Positions 45,524-54,656 are shown, counted from the stretch's first letter. The stretch is 64,000 nt of DNA from Shimia aestuarii (GCF_022814865.1 NZ_JAKVRD010000014.1:33734-97733), one strand, 5' to 3'. A program made the numbers and translations. Notes: generated by a model not told the origin, from the letters alone.

Positions 45524-47323
45524 TTAGTTCCGGGCCGCGGCATTCAGTCCGTCACGTGCGGCCAGATCGGCTGGCACGGGAATTTCGATATCAAGCAGCA
45601 TCTGCGCGAACCCTTTGCCCTGCGGGTCTATGCGGACCGAAGCGATGCCCCCCCCGCCCAGCGAGTCATGCAGCAGGAAATTCAGCGAATGGCTTCCGGG
45701 CAGGTCGAACCGTTCGACCTTGCCTTCGCAGACATGGGCGAAATAGTCCTTCACCACCTCTTCGCTGAGAGCCGAGCGGATATATGGCAGGTAGTCCGGC
45801 TTGCGCGCGAGGATGCCGATATTGGCGATATCCCCCTTGTCGCCCGAGCGGCCCCAGGCCAGATCGACGAGGCGGGCCTTGACAGCGTCCGGGCCGGGCT
45901 CGCGGCTATCTGCGGGCGGTGCGGCAGGTGGATCAAGGTGGACTGGCGTAGTGGCCACGCTCACGGGCACATCCTTGCCGTCGACCTCGACCGCGACGGG
46001 GGTCTCGGCCTTGCTCTGAAGGAAGGAGAACAGGCGGACCACCGGTTGCACCTTGGGCCGTCCGGCGAAGAACCCGGTCAGACCCTGCGCGGTCGAAATC
46101 GCCATCGGTGCTATTTCGCCGGCAAAGATGTTCAGCGCGGCGCGATCGTCATGGACCGCGCCGATCTTGAGCACCACCTCGCGGGTTCGAGCGCGCGCAT
46201 TTGCGCCATAGGCAGCCTCGGCCCCCAGCACCTCGACGCTGACCTGCCGAAAATCGCCCATGTTGCGGTCGCGGAAAATCCGGCGACAGCGGGTCAGGAT
46301 CGCCTCGGCCACACGTTCGGCCTTGGCGGGTGCATCAATCGCGGCCAGTGTCAGGGTAGAGACCGCGCGCCAGCCATCGGCATGGGTCGCCGACACCTTG
46401 TAGCTGTCGGTGCGCCCAAGCCCCCTGCCGCCCTTGACCAGCACCTGATCGGGTCCGACCTGCTCCAGGGTGACCCCGGACCAGTCGCAGATCACGTCGG
46501 GCAACAGGTAGGCGCGCGGATCCCCGATTTCATAGAGCATCTGCTCTCCGACTGACCCGGGCACGACCAGCCCGCCGGTGTCAGGCGTCTTGGTCATGAT
46601 GAAACTGCCGTCTTCGGACACCTCGACGATGGGCATGCCCATATTGTCCCAACCCGGCACGTCCTGCCAGTCGGTGAAGTTGCCGCCGGTTCCCTGGGGG
46701 CCGCATTCGATCAGGTGGCCGGCCAGCGATCCCTGGCTGAGCTTGTCCCAGTCATCGTCGCCCCAGCCGTATTCATGCATCAGGGGACCAAGCGCGACCG
46801 CGCTGTCGGCGCAGCGTCCGGTGATCACGATGTCGGCCCCGGCATCCAGCGCGGCAGCGATGGGGCGGGCACCCAGATAGGCATTCATGCTCCAGATATC
46901 ATCTGGAAATGCGACACCCGAGAACATTTCCGTCTGACCGTTTTTGCGAATTTCATCGGCCCTGGGCAACAGGTCATCGCCTAGCACGACTCCGATGGAC
47001 AGATCGATCCCGGCCTGGGCGGCGGCTTTGGCAAGCGCATCGCTGCAGCCACGCGGGTTCACGCCCCCTGCATTGGCAACGACCTTGATCCCTTTTGCCT
47101 TGATATCCGGCAACCAGGGTGCCAGCGCCTTGACGAAGTCCGGCGCATAGCCCGTCTCGGGCGCTTTGGCGCGGGCCCGCGCCATCAGCGACATTGTCAC
47201 CTCTGCCAGATAGTCAAACACCAGATAGTCGATCTCGCCCTTTGAGACCAGTTGACCGATCGCTTCCGGCGTATCGCCCCAGAAGCCCGACGCGCATCCG
47301 ATGCGCAGCTTGCGTTCCGACAT
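45524..47323 (-). CDS. atuA: AtuA-type acyclic terpene utilisation protein (DUF1446 + C-terminal AtuA-like domain)
   Basis: 599 aa. N-terminal DUF1446 domain (RIGCASGFWGDTPEAIGQLVSKGEIDYLVFDYLAEVTMS, ANAGGVNPRGC, VITGRCADSAVALGPLMHEYGWG) and a C-terminal ferredoxin-like fold (about 490-590: LVDLAWGRSGDKGDIANIGILAR...LGGGG). This is the two-domain form of AtuA, always next to geranyl-/citronellyl-CoA genes in Pseudomonas atu clusters, exact reaction unknown. Its presence is the best pointer to terpenoid or methyl-branched acid catabolism here. Confidence 0.9.
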   Translation of the reverse strand: MSERKLRIGCASGFWGDTPEAIGQLVSKGEIDYLVFDYLAEVTMSLMARARAKAPETGYAPDFVKALAPWLPDIKAKGIKVVANAGGVNPRGCSDALAKAAAQAGIDLSIGVVLGDDLLPRADEIRKNGQTEMFSGVAFPDDIWSMNAYLGARPIAAALDAGADIVITGRCADSAVALGPLMHEYGWGDDDWDKLSQGSLAGHLIECGPQGTGGNFTDWQDVPGWDNMGMPIVEVSEDGSFIMTKTPDTGGLVVPGSVGEQMLYEIGDPRAYLLPDVICDWSGVTLEQVGPDQVLVKGGRGLGRTDSYKVSATHADGWRAVSTLTLAAIDAPAKAERVAEAILTRCRRIFRDRNMGDFRQVSVEVLGAEAAYGANARARTREVVLKIGAVHDDRAALNIFAGEIAPMAISTAQGLTGFFAGRPKVQPVVRLFSFLQSKAETPVAVEVDGKDVPVSVATTPVHLDPPAAPPADSREPGPDAVKARLVDLAWGRSGDKGDIANIGILARKPDYLPYIRSALSEEVVKDYFAHVCEGKVERFDLPGSHSLNFLLHDSLGGGGIASVRIDPQGKGFAQMLLDIEIPVPADLAARDGLNAAARN

Positions 47324-47344
47324 ATTCCTCTCCTCCCCGTTTGA

Positions 47345-48130
47345 TCAGCGGCCCGTCCATTCAGGTTTGCGCTTCGAGATGAAGGCATCAAAGCCTTCGC
47401 GCGCGTCTTCGGTCTGCGCTACTCGCGGTAACAGTGTTTCTGCAAACCGCATCTGCTGCGGATAGGTCATGTCCTCCATCGCGTGGCAGGCGTATTTTCC
47501 CAGCCGGATCGCGCTCGGCGACTGCGCAGCAATCTGGGCAACCAGTTCTGCAACCTTGTCGTCCAACCCCGCGGCATCGGTCACATAGTTGACCAGATTG
47601 AACTGCAGGGCTTCCTCGGCCGTCAGAGGAACGCCGGTGATGAACATCTCCATCAGCCTCCGCCGGGGCAGCACGCGCATCATGGGTGGCACGATCGTCA
47701 TGGGAAACAGACCCACCTTCACTTCCGGCGTTCCGATGCGGGCATGATCCGCCATCACAGCCAGATCGCAGGCACAGATGATGCCCGCTCCCGCCCCCAT
47801 CGCGACGCCATTGATGCGCGCGATCGTTGGCTTTCGGCACGCCTGTATCGTCTCGAACAACCTTCCGGCAAAATGATCCGGGTCCGCCGGATCCTGAACA
47901 AACGGGCCGCCATCCGCCCCCGCCTTGATGTCGCCCCCGGCACAGAAGGCGCGCTCGCCCTCGCCGGTCAGAACGATCACGCGGCAATCGCTGTCCCTCT
48001 CGGCAGCACATATGGCGGCCATGATCCCGTCTGCGACCTCACGGTTGAGGGCATTTCGATTTTCAGGACGTCGAATCGTGATACTCACTTCTTTGCCGAG
48101 CACCTGCGATTGAACAACGCTCTCAGTCAT
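47345..48130 (-). CDS. Enoyl-CoA hydratase/isomerase family protein
   Basis: 261 aa from ATG 48130. Crotonase motifs: ERAFCAGGDIKAG, INGVAMGAGAGIICACDLAVMADHARIGTPEVKVGLFP. Upstream ORF residues to 48187 fall in the promoter region and are not used. First gene of the second carboxylase operon, behind an operator at 48210. Compare isohexenylglutaconyl-CoA hydratase (AtuE). Confidence 0.85.
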   Translation of the reverse strand: MTESVVQSQVLGKEVSITIRRPENRNALNREVADGIMAAICAAERDSDCRVIVLTGEGERAFCAGGDIKAGADGGPFVQDPADPDHFAGRLFETIQACRKPTIARINGVAMGAGAGIICACDLAVMADHARIGTPEVKVGLFPMTIVPPMMRVLPRRRLMEMFITGVPLTAEEALQFNLVNYVTDAAGLDDKVAELVAQIAAQSPSAIRLGKYACHAMEDMTYPQQMRFAETLLPRVAQTEDAREGFDAFISKRKPEWTGR

Positions 48131-48209
48131 TTCCGAAGCTCCCCCCTGTATTCTAGGACGCCGCGCTTTCTTACGTAAGGTCGTCAAAAGCTTGGCTTGA
48201 TCTATTTTC

Positions 48210-48223
48210 TAACATATGTTTGA
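48210..48223. promoter_or_regulatory. TetR operator between carboxylase-2 operon and ACAD operon
   Basis: CTAACATATGTTTG between divergent genes at 48130 (-) and 48265 (+), so it can control both. Confidence 0.65.
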
Positions 48224-48264
48224 TTTTGGTCAACAACGCAAACAACATTTTTCGGGAGGACGAT

Positions 48265-49479
48265 ATGACCGCTCAAAGTGAGGCCATCTCGGCTGATCTG
48301 GAAGCCATCAGGGCGAACTATTCTTTGACTGATGAGCAACGCCAGATCGTCGATCACGTGGATCGGGTATCGCGCGAGGTGCTGCACCCGCTGCAGGCGC
48401 GCATGGATGACGAGGAATGGTGGCCCGATGATCTGTTCAAGCAGATGGGCGAGCTGGGCCTGCTGGGGATTACCGCGCCGGAGGAGCTGGGCGGATCGGG
48501 GCAGAACGAGTTTACCCAGGCGCTGGTGTCCGAGGTGATTTCGAAGTGGAATCCGGCTGTGGGCCTCTCGCACGGGGCGCATGACAACCTGTGCCTGAAT
48601 AACCTGCTGCGCAATGGCTCCGAAGAGCAGGTGAAGAAATACGTGCCGGGCCTTTGCTCGGGCGAGCTCGTCGGTGCTTTGGGCCTGACCGAACCGGGTG
48701 CGGGATCCGATGCGCTCGGATCCATGGCCACCACTGCCCGCCGCGACGGTGATGATTATGTCATCAACGGCTCGAAGATTTACATCACCAACGGCCCCAT
48801 TGCCGATGTGATCCTGCTTTATGCCAAAACCGACAAGTCGAAGGGCGCCAAGGGCATTTCTGCTTTCATCATCGAGACGGACAATCCCGGTTTCAAGGTG
48901 GCACAAAAGCTTGACAAAATGGGCTTTCGCGGCTCGCCAACCGGAGAACTGGTGTTTGAGGATTGCCGCGTACCCGCATCCGCCATGGTTGGACCGGAAA
49001 ACACCGGCGTTTCGGTGGTAATGAGCGGGCTGGATCTGGAACGCGCCATGGTCGCATCGGTCTGTGTCGGCATGGCCGAACGCGCGCTGGAACTGGGGCT
49101 GGAATACGCCAAGATCCGCGAACAATTCGGCAAGCCGATCGCAAGTTTCCAGATGATGCAGTCGAAACTGGCCGAGATCTACACCGAGGTCGAAACCGCG
49201 CGCGCCTTCGGTTATCGCGCGCTGGCCGCCTGTACCGGCCTGCCGAAAGGCGCCGGGGGCCGCGGCGAAATCCACAAACTGACGGCGGCGGCCTGTCTTT
49301 ACGCCGGCGAGGCATTCAACAAGGCGGTGACCGAAGCCTGCCATATTCATGGTGGCTCTGGCTACATGCAGGACACCGAGATCAACCGGCTGTTCCGCGC
49401 CAACAAGCTGCTGGAAATCGGCGCGGGTACAAGCGAAGTCCGCAAGATCATCATTGCCGAAGAACTTTTGCGCGCCTGA
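48265..49479 (+). CDS. Acyl-CoA dehydrogenase (first of tandem pair)
   Basis: 404 aa from ATG 48265 (GGGAGGACGAT ahead). TEPGAGSDALGSM, KIYITNGPIAD, MGFRGSPTGELVFEDCRVP, and C-terminal HIHGGSGYMQDTEINRLFRANKLLEIGAGTSEV. About 60 percent identical by eye to the following gene, so a duplication. AtuD/LiuA-type branched acyl-CoA dehydrogenase, possibly heteromeric with its neighbour. Confidence 0.88.
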   Translation: MTAQSEAISADLEAIRANYSLTDEQRQIVDHVDRVSREVLHPLQARMDDEEWWPDDLFKQMGELGLLGITAPEELGGSGQNEFTQALVSEVISKWNPAVGLSHGAHDNLCLNNLLRNGSEEQVKKYVPGLCSGELVGALGLTEPGAGSDALGSMATTARRDGDDYVINGSKIYITNGPIADVILLYAKTDKSKGAKGISAFIIETDNPGFKVAQKLDKMGFRGSPTGELVFEDCRVPASAMVGPENTGVSVVMSGLDLERAMVASVCVGMAERALELGLEYAKIREQFGKPIASFQMMQSKLAEIYTEVETARAFGYRALAACTGLPKGAGGRGEIHKLTAAACLYAGEAFNKAVTEACHIHGGSGYMQDTEINRLFRANKLLEIGAGTSEVRKIIIAEELLRA

Positions 49480-49492
49480 GGGGGACGAGACA

Positions 49493-50692
49493 ATGAACAA
49501 GCAACTGCGCAACGACACCGCTCTGCCAACACATTTCATGACGGACGAACAGCAGGCCCTGGCCGATCAGTCCGGCAAGTTCTTCATGTCCGAGTTCCAC
49601 CATCTGAATGCGGAAATGGACGATACTGATGACCTGCCGTCTTCGGTTTTCCCCAAGCTGGGCGAGATGGGATATCTCGGCCTGAACGTGCCGCCGGAAT
49701 TCGGCGGGGCCGGGCTCGACTTTACCTCGGCCTGTATCATCACCGAGGAAATGTCTAGGGCCTCGGCGGCCATCGGACTGACCCATGTGGCCCATGACAA
49801 TTTGTGCGTCAACAACATCTATCGCAACGCCAATGACGAGTTGCGCCGAAAATACCTGCCGGGCCTGTGCAACGGCACGCTGGTGGGTGCTCTGGGCCTG
49901 ACCGAACCCGGTGCGGGGTCCGATGCGCTTGGCTCGATGCGGACCACGGCCAAAAAGGATGGCGACGACTACATCCTGAACGGCGCCAAGATCTACATCA
50001 CCAATGGGCCGATTGCCGATCTGGTGCTGGTCTATGCCAAGACATCGCCCGAAAAAGGGGCCAAGGGCATTTCCGCCTTTATCGTGGAAACCGACACGCC
50101 CGGTTTCAAGGTGGCGCAGAAGCTCAACAAGATGGGATTCCGCGGCTCGCCGACGGGCGAACTGGTATTCGAAGATTGCCGTGTTCCGGCCAGAAACATG
50201 GTCGGCAAGCTGGATGGCGGGGTTGCCGTTACCATGTCCGGACTTGATCTGGAACGTGGCATCGTCTGTTTCAACGCTCTGGGCATTGCGCAGCGGGCGC
50301 TGGATATTTCCATCGATTACGCCAAGACACGCCAGCAATTCGGCAAACCGATCGCCAGTTTTCAGATGGTTCAGGCGATGCTGGCCGACATGTATACGCA
50401 GATCGAGGCCGCGCGCAGCCTGTCCTTGCGCACCGCAGCCATGTGTGAGGGCCTCGAAGAGGGCGCAGGCGGGCGCGGCGAAATCCACAAGCTCACCGCT
50501 GCGGCGATCTACAAGGCCGCTGAGGCGACATCCTTCGTGCTGGACAAAGCTGTCCAGATTCACGGCGGCTCAGGCTACATGCGTGATACCGAAGTGAACC
50601 GGCTGTACCGAACCGGTCGCGTGCTTGAGGTCGGCGCGGGCACCCAGGAGGTTCGCAAACTCATCATCTCCGGCGAATTGCTGAAGAACTAA
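49493..50692 (+). CDS. Acyl-CoA dehydrogenase (second of tandem pair)
   Basis: 399 aa from ATG 49493, 13 bp after the previous stop. Motifs as its neighbour: TEPGAGSDALGSM, MGFRGSPTGELVFEDCRVP, HGGSGYMRDTEVNRLYRTGRVLEVGAGTQEV. N-terminus differs more than the body. Same operon; separate chain-length or position specificity is plausible. Confidence 0.88.
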   Translation: MNKQLRNDTALPTHFMTDEQQALADQSGKFFMSEFHHLNAEMDDTDDLPSSVFPKLGEMGYLGLNVPPEFGGAGLDFTSACIITEEMSRASAAIGLTHVAHDNLCVNNIYRNANDELRRKYLPGLCNGTLVGALGLTEPGAGSDALGSMRTTAKKDGDDYILNGAKIYITNGPIADLVLVYAKTSPEKGAKGISAFIVETDTPGFKVAQKLNKMGFRGSPTGELVFEDCRVPARNMVGKLDGGVAVTMSGLDLERGIVCFNALGIAQRALDISIDYAKTRQQFGKPIASFQMVQAMLADMYTQIEAARSLSLRTAAMCEGLEEGAGGRGEIHKLTAAAIYKAAEATSFVLDKAVQIHGGSGYMRDTEVNRLYRTGRVLEVGAGTQEVRKLIISGELLKN

Positions 50693-50703
50693 GGGGGCGG
50701 AAC

Positions 50704-51558
50704 ATGAGCGAAGCGAAATCAAGGCGTTACGCGTCGGATCTCATGGCGGGCCAGGTTGCCCTGGTCACGGGGTCTGGATCTGGAATGGGCCGGGCGACGG
50801 CGATCGAAATGGCCGCTTGCGGGGCCAGGCTTGCGCTGTTCGCGCGCCGGGAAGAGCCGCTGGAGGAGACCGCCGAAATGATCCGCGCGGCGGGGGGCGA
50901 GGCCTTTGTCGTGCCCGGAGACACCCGCGACGAAGACAGTATCGAAACTGCGATGGGGCGGATCAAGGACCACTATGGGCAGTTGGATGTCTTGGTGAAC
51001 AATGCCGGCGGCCAGTATATCGCGGCCGCCCGCGATATCACCAACAAGGGCTTCGAAGCCGTGATCCGCAACAACCTGATAGGGTCTTGGCAAATGACAC
51101 GCGCCGCTGCCGATCACTTCATGTACGACAATGGTGGATCGGTTGTGTTTGTCACCGCCATCTCGGCGCGCACCGCGCTTACCGGCTTTACACACACCGT
51201 CGCCGCCCGCGCCGGTGTGACGGGCATGATGAAAACGCTGGCCGCCGAATGGGGCGAGTACGGCATCCGGCTGAACTGTGTCGCGCCGGGCACGATCAAG
51301 ACCGATGCGCTTGGCCGCTATCCGATTCCGCCGGAACAGTGGAAAAAGCTGAACCGCTCGGTGCTAAACCGGATGGGGGCGGCCGAGGACATCGCAGGCA
51401 CGATCATTTTCCTGGCCTCGAAACTTGGCGGTTTCATCACCGGAGAAGACATTTATGTAGACGGCGGTGAGACCTTGCATATGGGTCATGACGCGCGGGA
51501 CATGATCAACCCCGCGATGTTCGAAAAACGCGAACGGGGAGATGGCAAGAATGAATAA
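50704..51558 (+). CDS. SDR family oxidoreductase
   Basis: 284 aa. GSGSGMGRATAIEMA nucleotide loop, NNAGG, Ser in ISARTA (instead of the usual NISS) and a Tyr-x3-Lys pair that is not clear: the segment reads TGFTHTVAARAGVTGMMKTLAAEWG, with His in the place of Tyr. So it may be a dienoyl-CoA reductase-like SDR (that group uses other catalytic residues). GGTC end: FITGEDIYVDGGETL. Part of the ACAD operon. Confidence 0.8.
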   Translation: MSEAKSRRYASDLMAGQVALVTGSGSGMGRATAIEMAACGARLALFARREEPLEETAEMIRAAGGEAFVVPGDTRDEDSIETAMGRIKDHYGQLDVLVNNAGGQYIAAARDITNKGFEAVIRNNLIGSWQMTRAAADHFMYDNGGSVVFVTAISARTALTGFTHTVAARAGVTGMMKTLAAEWGEYGIRLNCVAPGTIKTDALGRYPIPPEQWKKLNRSVLNRMGAAEDIAGTIIFLASKLGGFITGEDIYVDGGETLHMGHDARDMINPAMFEKRERGDGKNE

Positions 51559-52354
51559 ACAGCCCGTCCTTCTGGAGATTTCCGACAGGATCGCCACGGT
51601 TACGCTGAACGATCCCGAGCGGCGCAACCCGGTCACCGGAAACGACATGATCGCTGCCCTTCTGAAGACCTTCGCCAAGGTGCAGGCCGATCCTCAGGTC
51701 AGCGTGATGATCCTGACCGGCGCCGACCCGGCCTTTTGTGCCGGCGGCGACATCAAGGAAATGAACGATCCCGACAGCGTGTTCCGCAAGGAGCCGCTGG
51801 CGGCGGCGCAGAGCTATGTTGATGGGGTGCAGCGGCTGCCGCTTGCGCTCTACAACATGGATATTCCGACCATCGCCGCAGTCAACGGCCCGGCGGTGGG
51901 CGCGGGGTGCGACCTGACCATGATGTGCGACATGCGCATCGCGTCGGAAAAAGCAAGGTTCGGCGAGGTGTTTCTGAATCTCGGAATCATTCCGGGCGAT
52001 GCGGGCAGCTGGTTCCTGTTGCGTCGTCTGGGCCACCAGAAGGCCGCCGATCTGACCTTCTCAGGGCGCATGGTCGAGGCCAAGGAAGCGCTGGAGCTTG
52101 GTATGGTGCTTGAACTCGTGCCTCATGAAAAATTGATGGAACGTGCCCGCGAACGGGCCGCTGTCATCGCCGCGAAACCGCCGCGCGCGGTGCGGGTCGC
52201 CAAGCGTCTGATGCGCAATGCCGAACGGATGGACCTGCCGGATTTCCTGAATTCCGCGGCGGCCTATCAGGCGCTCATGCATCAGACCGAAGACCACCAC
52301 GAGGCGGTTGCTGCGTTCGTCGAAAAACGAGAACCCAATTTCACGGGGCGTTAA
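51551..52354 (+). CDS. Enoyl-CoA hydratase/isomerase family protein
   Basis: 267 aa from ATG 51551 (GGGGAG 9 bp ahead; ATG 51542 is possible too). Overlaps the SDR end. ADPAFCAGGDIKEM, VNGPAVGAGCDLTMMCDMRIASEKARFGEVFLNLGIIPGDAGSWFL: intact crotonase with the second catalytic-type acid. Third hydratase of the island. Confidence 0.87.
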   Translation: MNKQPVLLEISDRIATVTLNDPERRNPVTGNDMIAALLKTFAKVQADPQVSVMILTGADPAFCAGGDIKEMNDPDSVFRKEPLAAAQSYVDGVQRLPLALYNMDIPTIAAVNGPAVGAGCDLTMMCDMRIASEKARFGEVFLNLGIIPGDAGSWFLLRRLGHQKAADLTFSGRMVEAKEALELGMVLELVPHEKLMERARERAAVIAAKPPRAVRVAKRLMRNAERMDLPDFLNSAAAYQALMHQTEDHHEAVAAFVEKREPNFTGR

Positions 52355-52366
52355 AGGAAAGATCGC

Positions 52367-52849
52367 ATGTCAGACATCACCCAAAAGAAGATGGAGCAAA
52401 TCGCGCAGATGTGGAATGCGCGCGGCAAGGGTCTGATAACGCATATGGCGCTTGAGATCGAAGAGGTCTCGACCGAAGGTGTTCGGGTTCGGATGCCGTT
52501 CAATCCGGACTTTTGCGTCGATGCGGAACAATCGCTGCTCCACGGTGGTATCCTGACGGCACTTCTGGACAGTGTCTTTGGACTGGCGAACTTTGTTGCC
52601 ATCGAAGGCGTCAGTACCATGGCCACTCTTGACCTCAGAGTTGATTACCTGCGCCCGGCCCGTTCGCGCGCGGATGTCATCGTTCAAGCGCATTGTTTTC
52701 GCAAGACCCGCCACATCGCCTTCAATTCCGGCAGCGTCTGGTTCGCGGGCCATGAGGATGCTGAAATAGCCAGGGGAACCGCCTCGTTTGCATTGACGCG
52801 CGGCGAAACCAGCCTGTTTGACGCAATGACAAAAGGAAAAACCTCGTGA
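52367..52849 (+). CDS. PaaI-family hotdog thioesterase
   Basis: 160 aa. Single hotdog domain: LLHGGILTALLDSVFGLANFV and TLDLRVDYLRPA. Removes acyl groups from CoA. Followed with a 1-bp overlap by a second paralogue. Confidence 0.83.
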   Translation: MSDITQKKMEQIAQMWNARGKGLITHMALEIEEVSTEGVRVRMPFNPDFCVDAEQSLLHGGILTALLDSVFGLANFVAIEGVSTMATLDLRVDYLRPARSRADVIVQAHCFRKTRHIAFNSGSVWFAGHEDAEIARGTASFALTRGETSLFDAMTKGKTS

Positions 52850-53250
52850 TGGACGTGCAAACTGTCAATGCCAATGTATCCCGGGTGCCGTTCTTCCGAT
52901 TTCTCAACTTTGAGGTCAGAAGTCTAGACAGTCTCCATGCTGAGGCGGAAATGACCTTTGATGACCGCCATATCGGTAACCCGATCATGGAGTACTACCA
53001 TGGCGGAATGATCGCGAGTTTTATGGAGGCCACTGCCGCCATCGCGGTACAGCCAGATTTCGCCGACGTTCCGGCCAAACCGATCAACCTGACCGTCGAT
53101 TACCTCAGACCCGGTGTGAAGGGACCGCTTTTTGCGCGCGCTAACGTCACGCGCAAAGGCAAGCGGATGGCAAGCGTCAGCGTGCTCAGCTGGCAGACGG
53201 ATCGGGAAAAGGCGGTTGCCGAAGGGCTGTATCACTTCCTTCTGGTCTGA
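52849..53250 (+). CDS. PaaI-family hotdog thioesterase (second copy)
   Basis: 133 aa from ATG 52849 (GTG at 52846 also possible). MEYYHGGMIASFMEATAAIAV and INLTVDYLRPG are the hotdog motifs. Its stop overlaps the convergent tandem TetR gene by 19 bp. Confidence 0.8.
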   Translation: MDVQTVNANVSRVPFFRFLNFEVRSLDSLHAEAEMTFDDRHIGNPIMEYYHGGMIASFMEATAAIAVQPDFADVPAKPINLTVDYLRPGVKGPLFARANVTRKGKRMASVSVLSWQTDREKAVAEGLYHFLLV

Positions 53251-54632
53251 CCGGGGCAACCGCTTTCAGGGCTACCTTGTCCTGTGGACGGGGCCGCTTC
53301 CCGGTTACAAATGCCTTCCAGTAACAGATTGATGAGCATGCTGGAGAATTCAGGCAGTGATAGATATCCTTCCACTCCTGCCTTGTTCGGGTCGAACCAT
53401 TCCACCGTCCAGTTTAAGGCACCCAACATCACCTGGCGCAAGGGGACGATCTTGATATCCGACCGTATGGCACCGTCGTCCTGAGCTTCACGGAGTATCC
53501 GATCCCAGAGTGTTCCATACTCATGGCGAATACCCCTGTGCCTCTCCCTGAAATGATTGGGGAGCATTCCATAGCTTCTGATATTCGCCGAGGTGAATTC
53601 GCTTGCCTTAAAGAGGAAATCCAGGTGCGCCCAGATTGCAGTCGCTATCTTGGCGTGATGATCGTACGGGGCATCGAATTTCCGAACGGCGGCTTCGACA
53701 CCTGATAGCAAGTCCCTCAGTCCGGCGTTTAGAACTTCGTCAACGATCGCTTCTTTGGAGTTGAAATGGTAATAGACGCTGCCCGCTTTCATGTCCGCTT
53801 CTTCCGCGATCTTTCTCAGCGTGGTCGCCTTGTAGCCATTGTCCCTCAGAACGCGCGCTGCGGCCTTTAGAATTTCTGCACGGGTCTTAGCCGCCTTGCT
53901 GTCGGGATCCGGGGTTTTGGCGGGAGTGGCGGGGCACAGCTTCAAGCCTTCGGTACCCGCCTTGCGATGTGGACACATTCCGTCAAGTATCAGCTTACTC
54001 ATTCGTTCCGCGAGGATGCGCACCGGATACTTGTCGACATCGTACCATTCTACGGTCCAGTTCATGGCACTCAGGATGAACTGGCGGATCACAGCAGTGG
54101 ATATGTCGCTTCGAAGGTGGCCGGCGCGTTTGGCGTCATTCAGGAATTTGCCCCAGGCCCCTGCATATGATGCACGCAATTCGCGATGCGGGGCGCGTGT
54201 TTCGTCCGACAACATCGGATAGTTCCGAATATTGGCTGATGTGAAGTCGCTGTCGGTCAAGAGATAGTTCAGATGTGTTTCAATCAGCAGTCCGAAAGTC
54301 TTGCGAAAATCCTCCGAACTTGTCGGTGCCGACCGAACGATTTCACTGACCGCCTCATATAGTTGACGGACGCCAAGATCGAGAACTTCGCTCAGAATCT
54401 GGTCCTTGGATTGAAAATGATAATAAATGCTGCCGGCCTCAATGCCAGCTTCCTGCGCGATGTCGCGCATAGTCGTTGCGTGATAGCCTTCATACCGAAA
54501 AAGTCGCGCGGCCGCAGCGAGTATGGCTTCGCGGGTCCTCTCCGACTTGCTTAGATCGTCACTCACTATCTTGGTATCTTCAATCTGTCGTGCCATCCAT
54601 TGTCGATACTTGTCGGAGATGAGGCTGTCCAT
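53232..54632 (-). CDS. Tandem TetR regulator: two complete TetR units in one chain
   Basis: 466 aa from ATG 54632. First unit about residues 25-225: HTH YEGYHATTMRDIAQEAGIEAGSIYYHFQSKDQILSEVL, then ligand domain with TSANIRNYPML and NWTVEWYDVDKYP. Linker (CPHRKAGTEGLKLCPATPAKTPD, about 226-250). Second unit: KAATLRKIAEEADMKAGSVYYHFNSKEAIVDEVL type HTH and TSANIRSYGML, NWTVEWFDPNKAG. Both units keep every usual element. A single chain therefore may bind one palindromic operator as an intramolecular dimer, or two operators. Operator CTAACAACTGTTAG lies 11 bp upstream of the start, so it should repress itself. Confidence 0.9.
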   Translation of the reverse strand: MDSLISDKYRQWMARQIEDTKIVSDDLSKSERTREAILAAAARLFRYEGYHATTMRDIAQEAGIEAGSIYYHFQSKDQILSEVLDLGVRQLYEAVSEIVRSAPTSSEDFRKTFGLLIETHLNYLLTDSDFTSANIRNYPMLSDETRAPHRELRASYAGAWGKFLNDAKRAGHLRSDISTAVIRQFILSAMNWTVEWYDVDKYPVRILAERMSKLILDGMCPHRKAGTEGLKLCPATPAKTPDPDSKAAKTRAEILKAAARVLRDNGYKATTLRKIAEEADMKAGSVYYHFNSKEAIVDEVLNAGLRDLLSGVEAAVRKFDAPYDHHAKIATAIWAHLDFLFKASEFTSANIRSYGMLPNHFRERHRGIRHEYGTLWDRILREAQDDGAIRSDIKIVPLRQVMLGALNWTVEWFDPNKAGVEGYLSLPEFSSMLINLLLEGICNREAAPSTGQGSPESGCPGQTRRK

Positions 54633-54642
54633 TGCAATAAAT

Positions 54643-54656
54643 CTAACAACTGTTAG
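54643..54656. promoter_or_regulatory. TetR operator between tandem tetR and the SDR-ligase operon
   Basis: CTAACAACTGTTAG, the most symmetric of the five sites. Sits between - strand gene 54632 and + strand gene 54722. Confidence 0.8.

Noticed and set aside
48202..49539. 445-aa - strand ORF and the 49451-50563 ORF opposite the ACAD genes
   Set aside because: Antisense shadows of two well-formed acyl-CoA dehydrogenases; no ribosome-binding site and biased composition.
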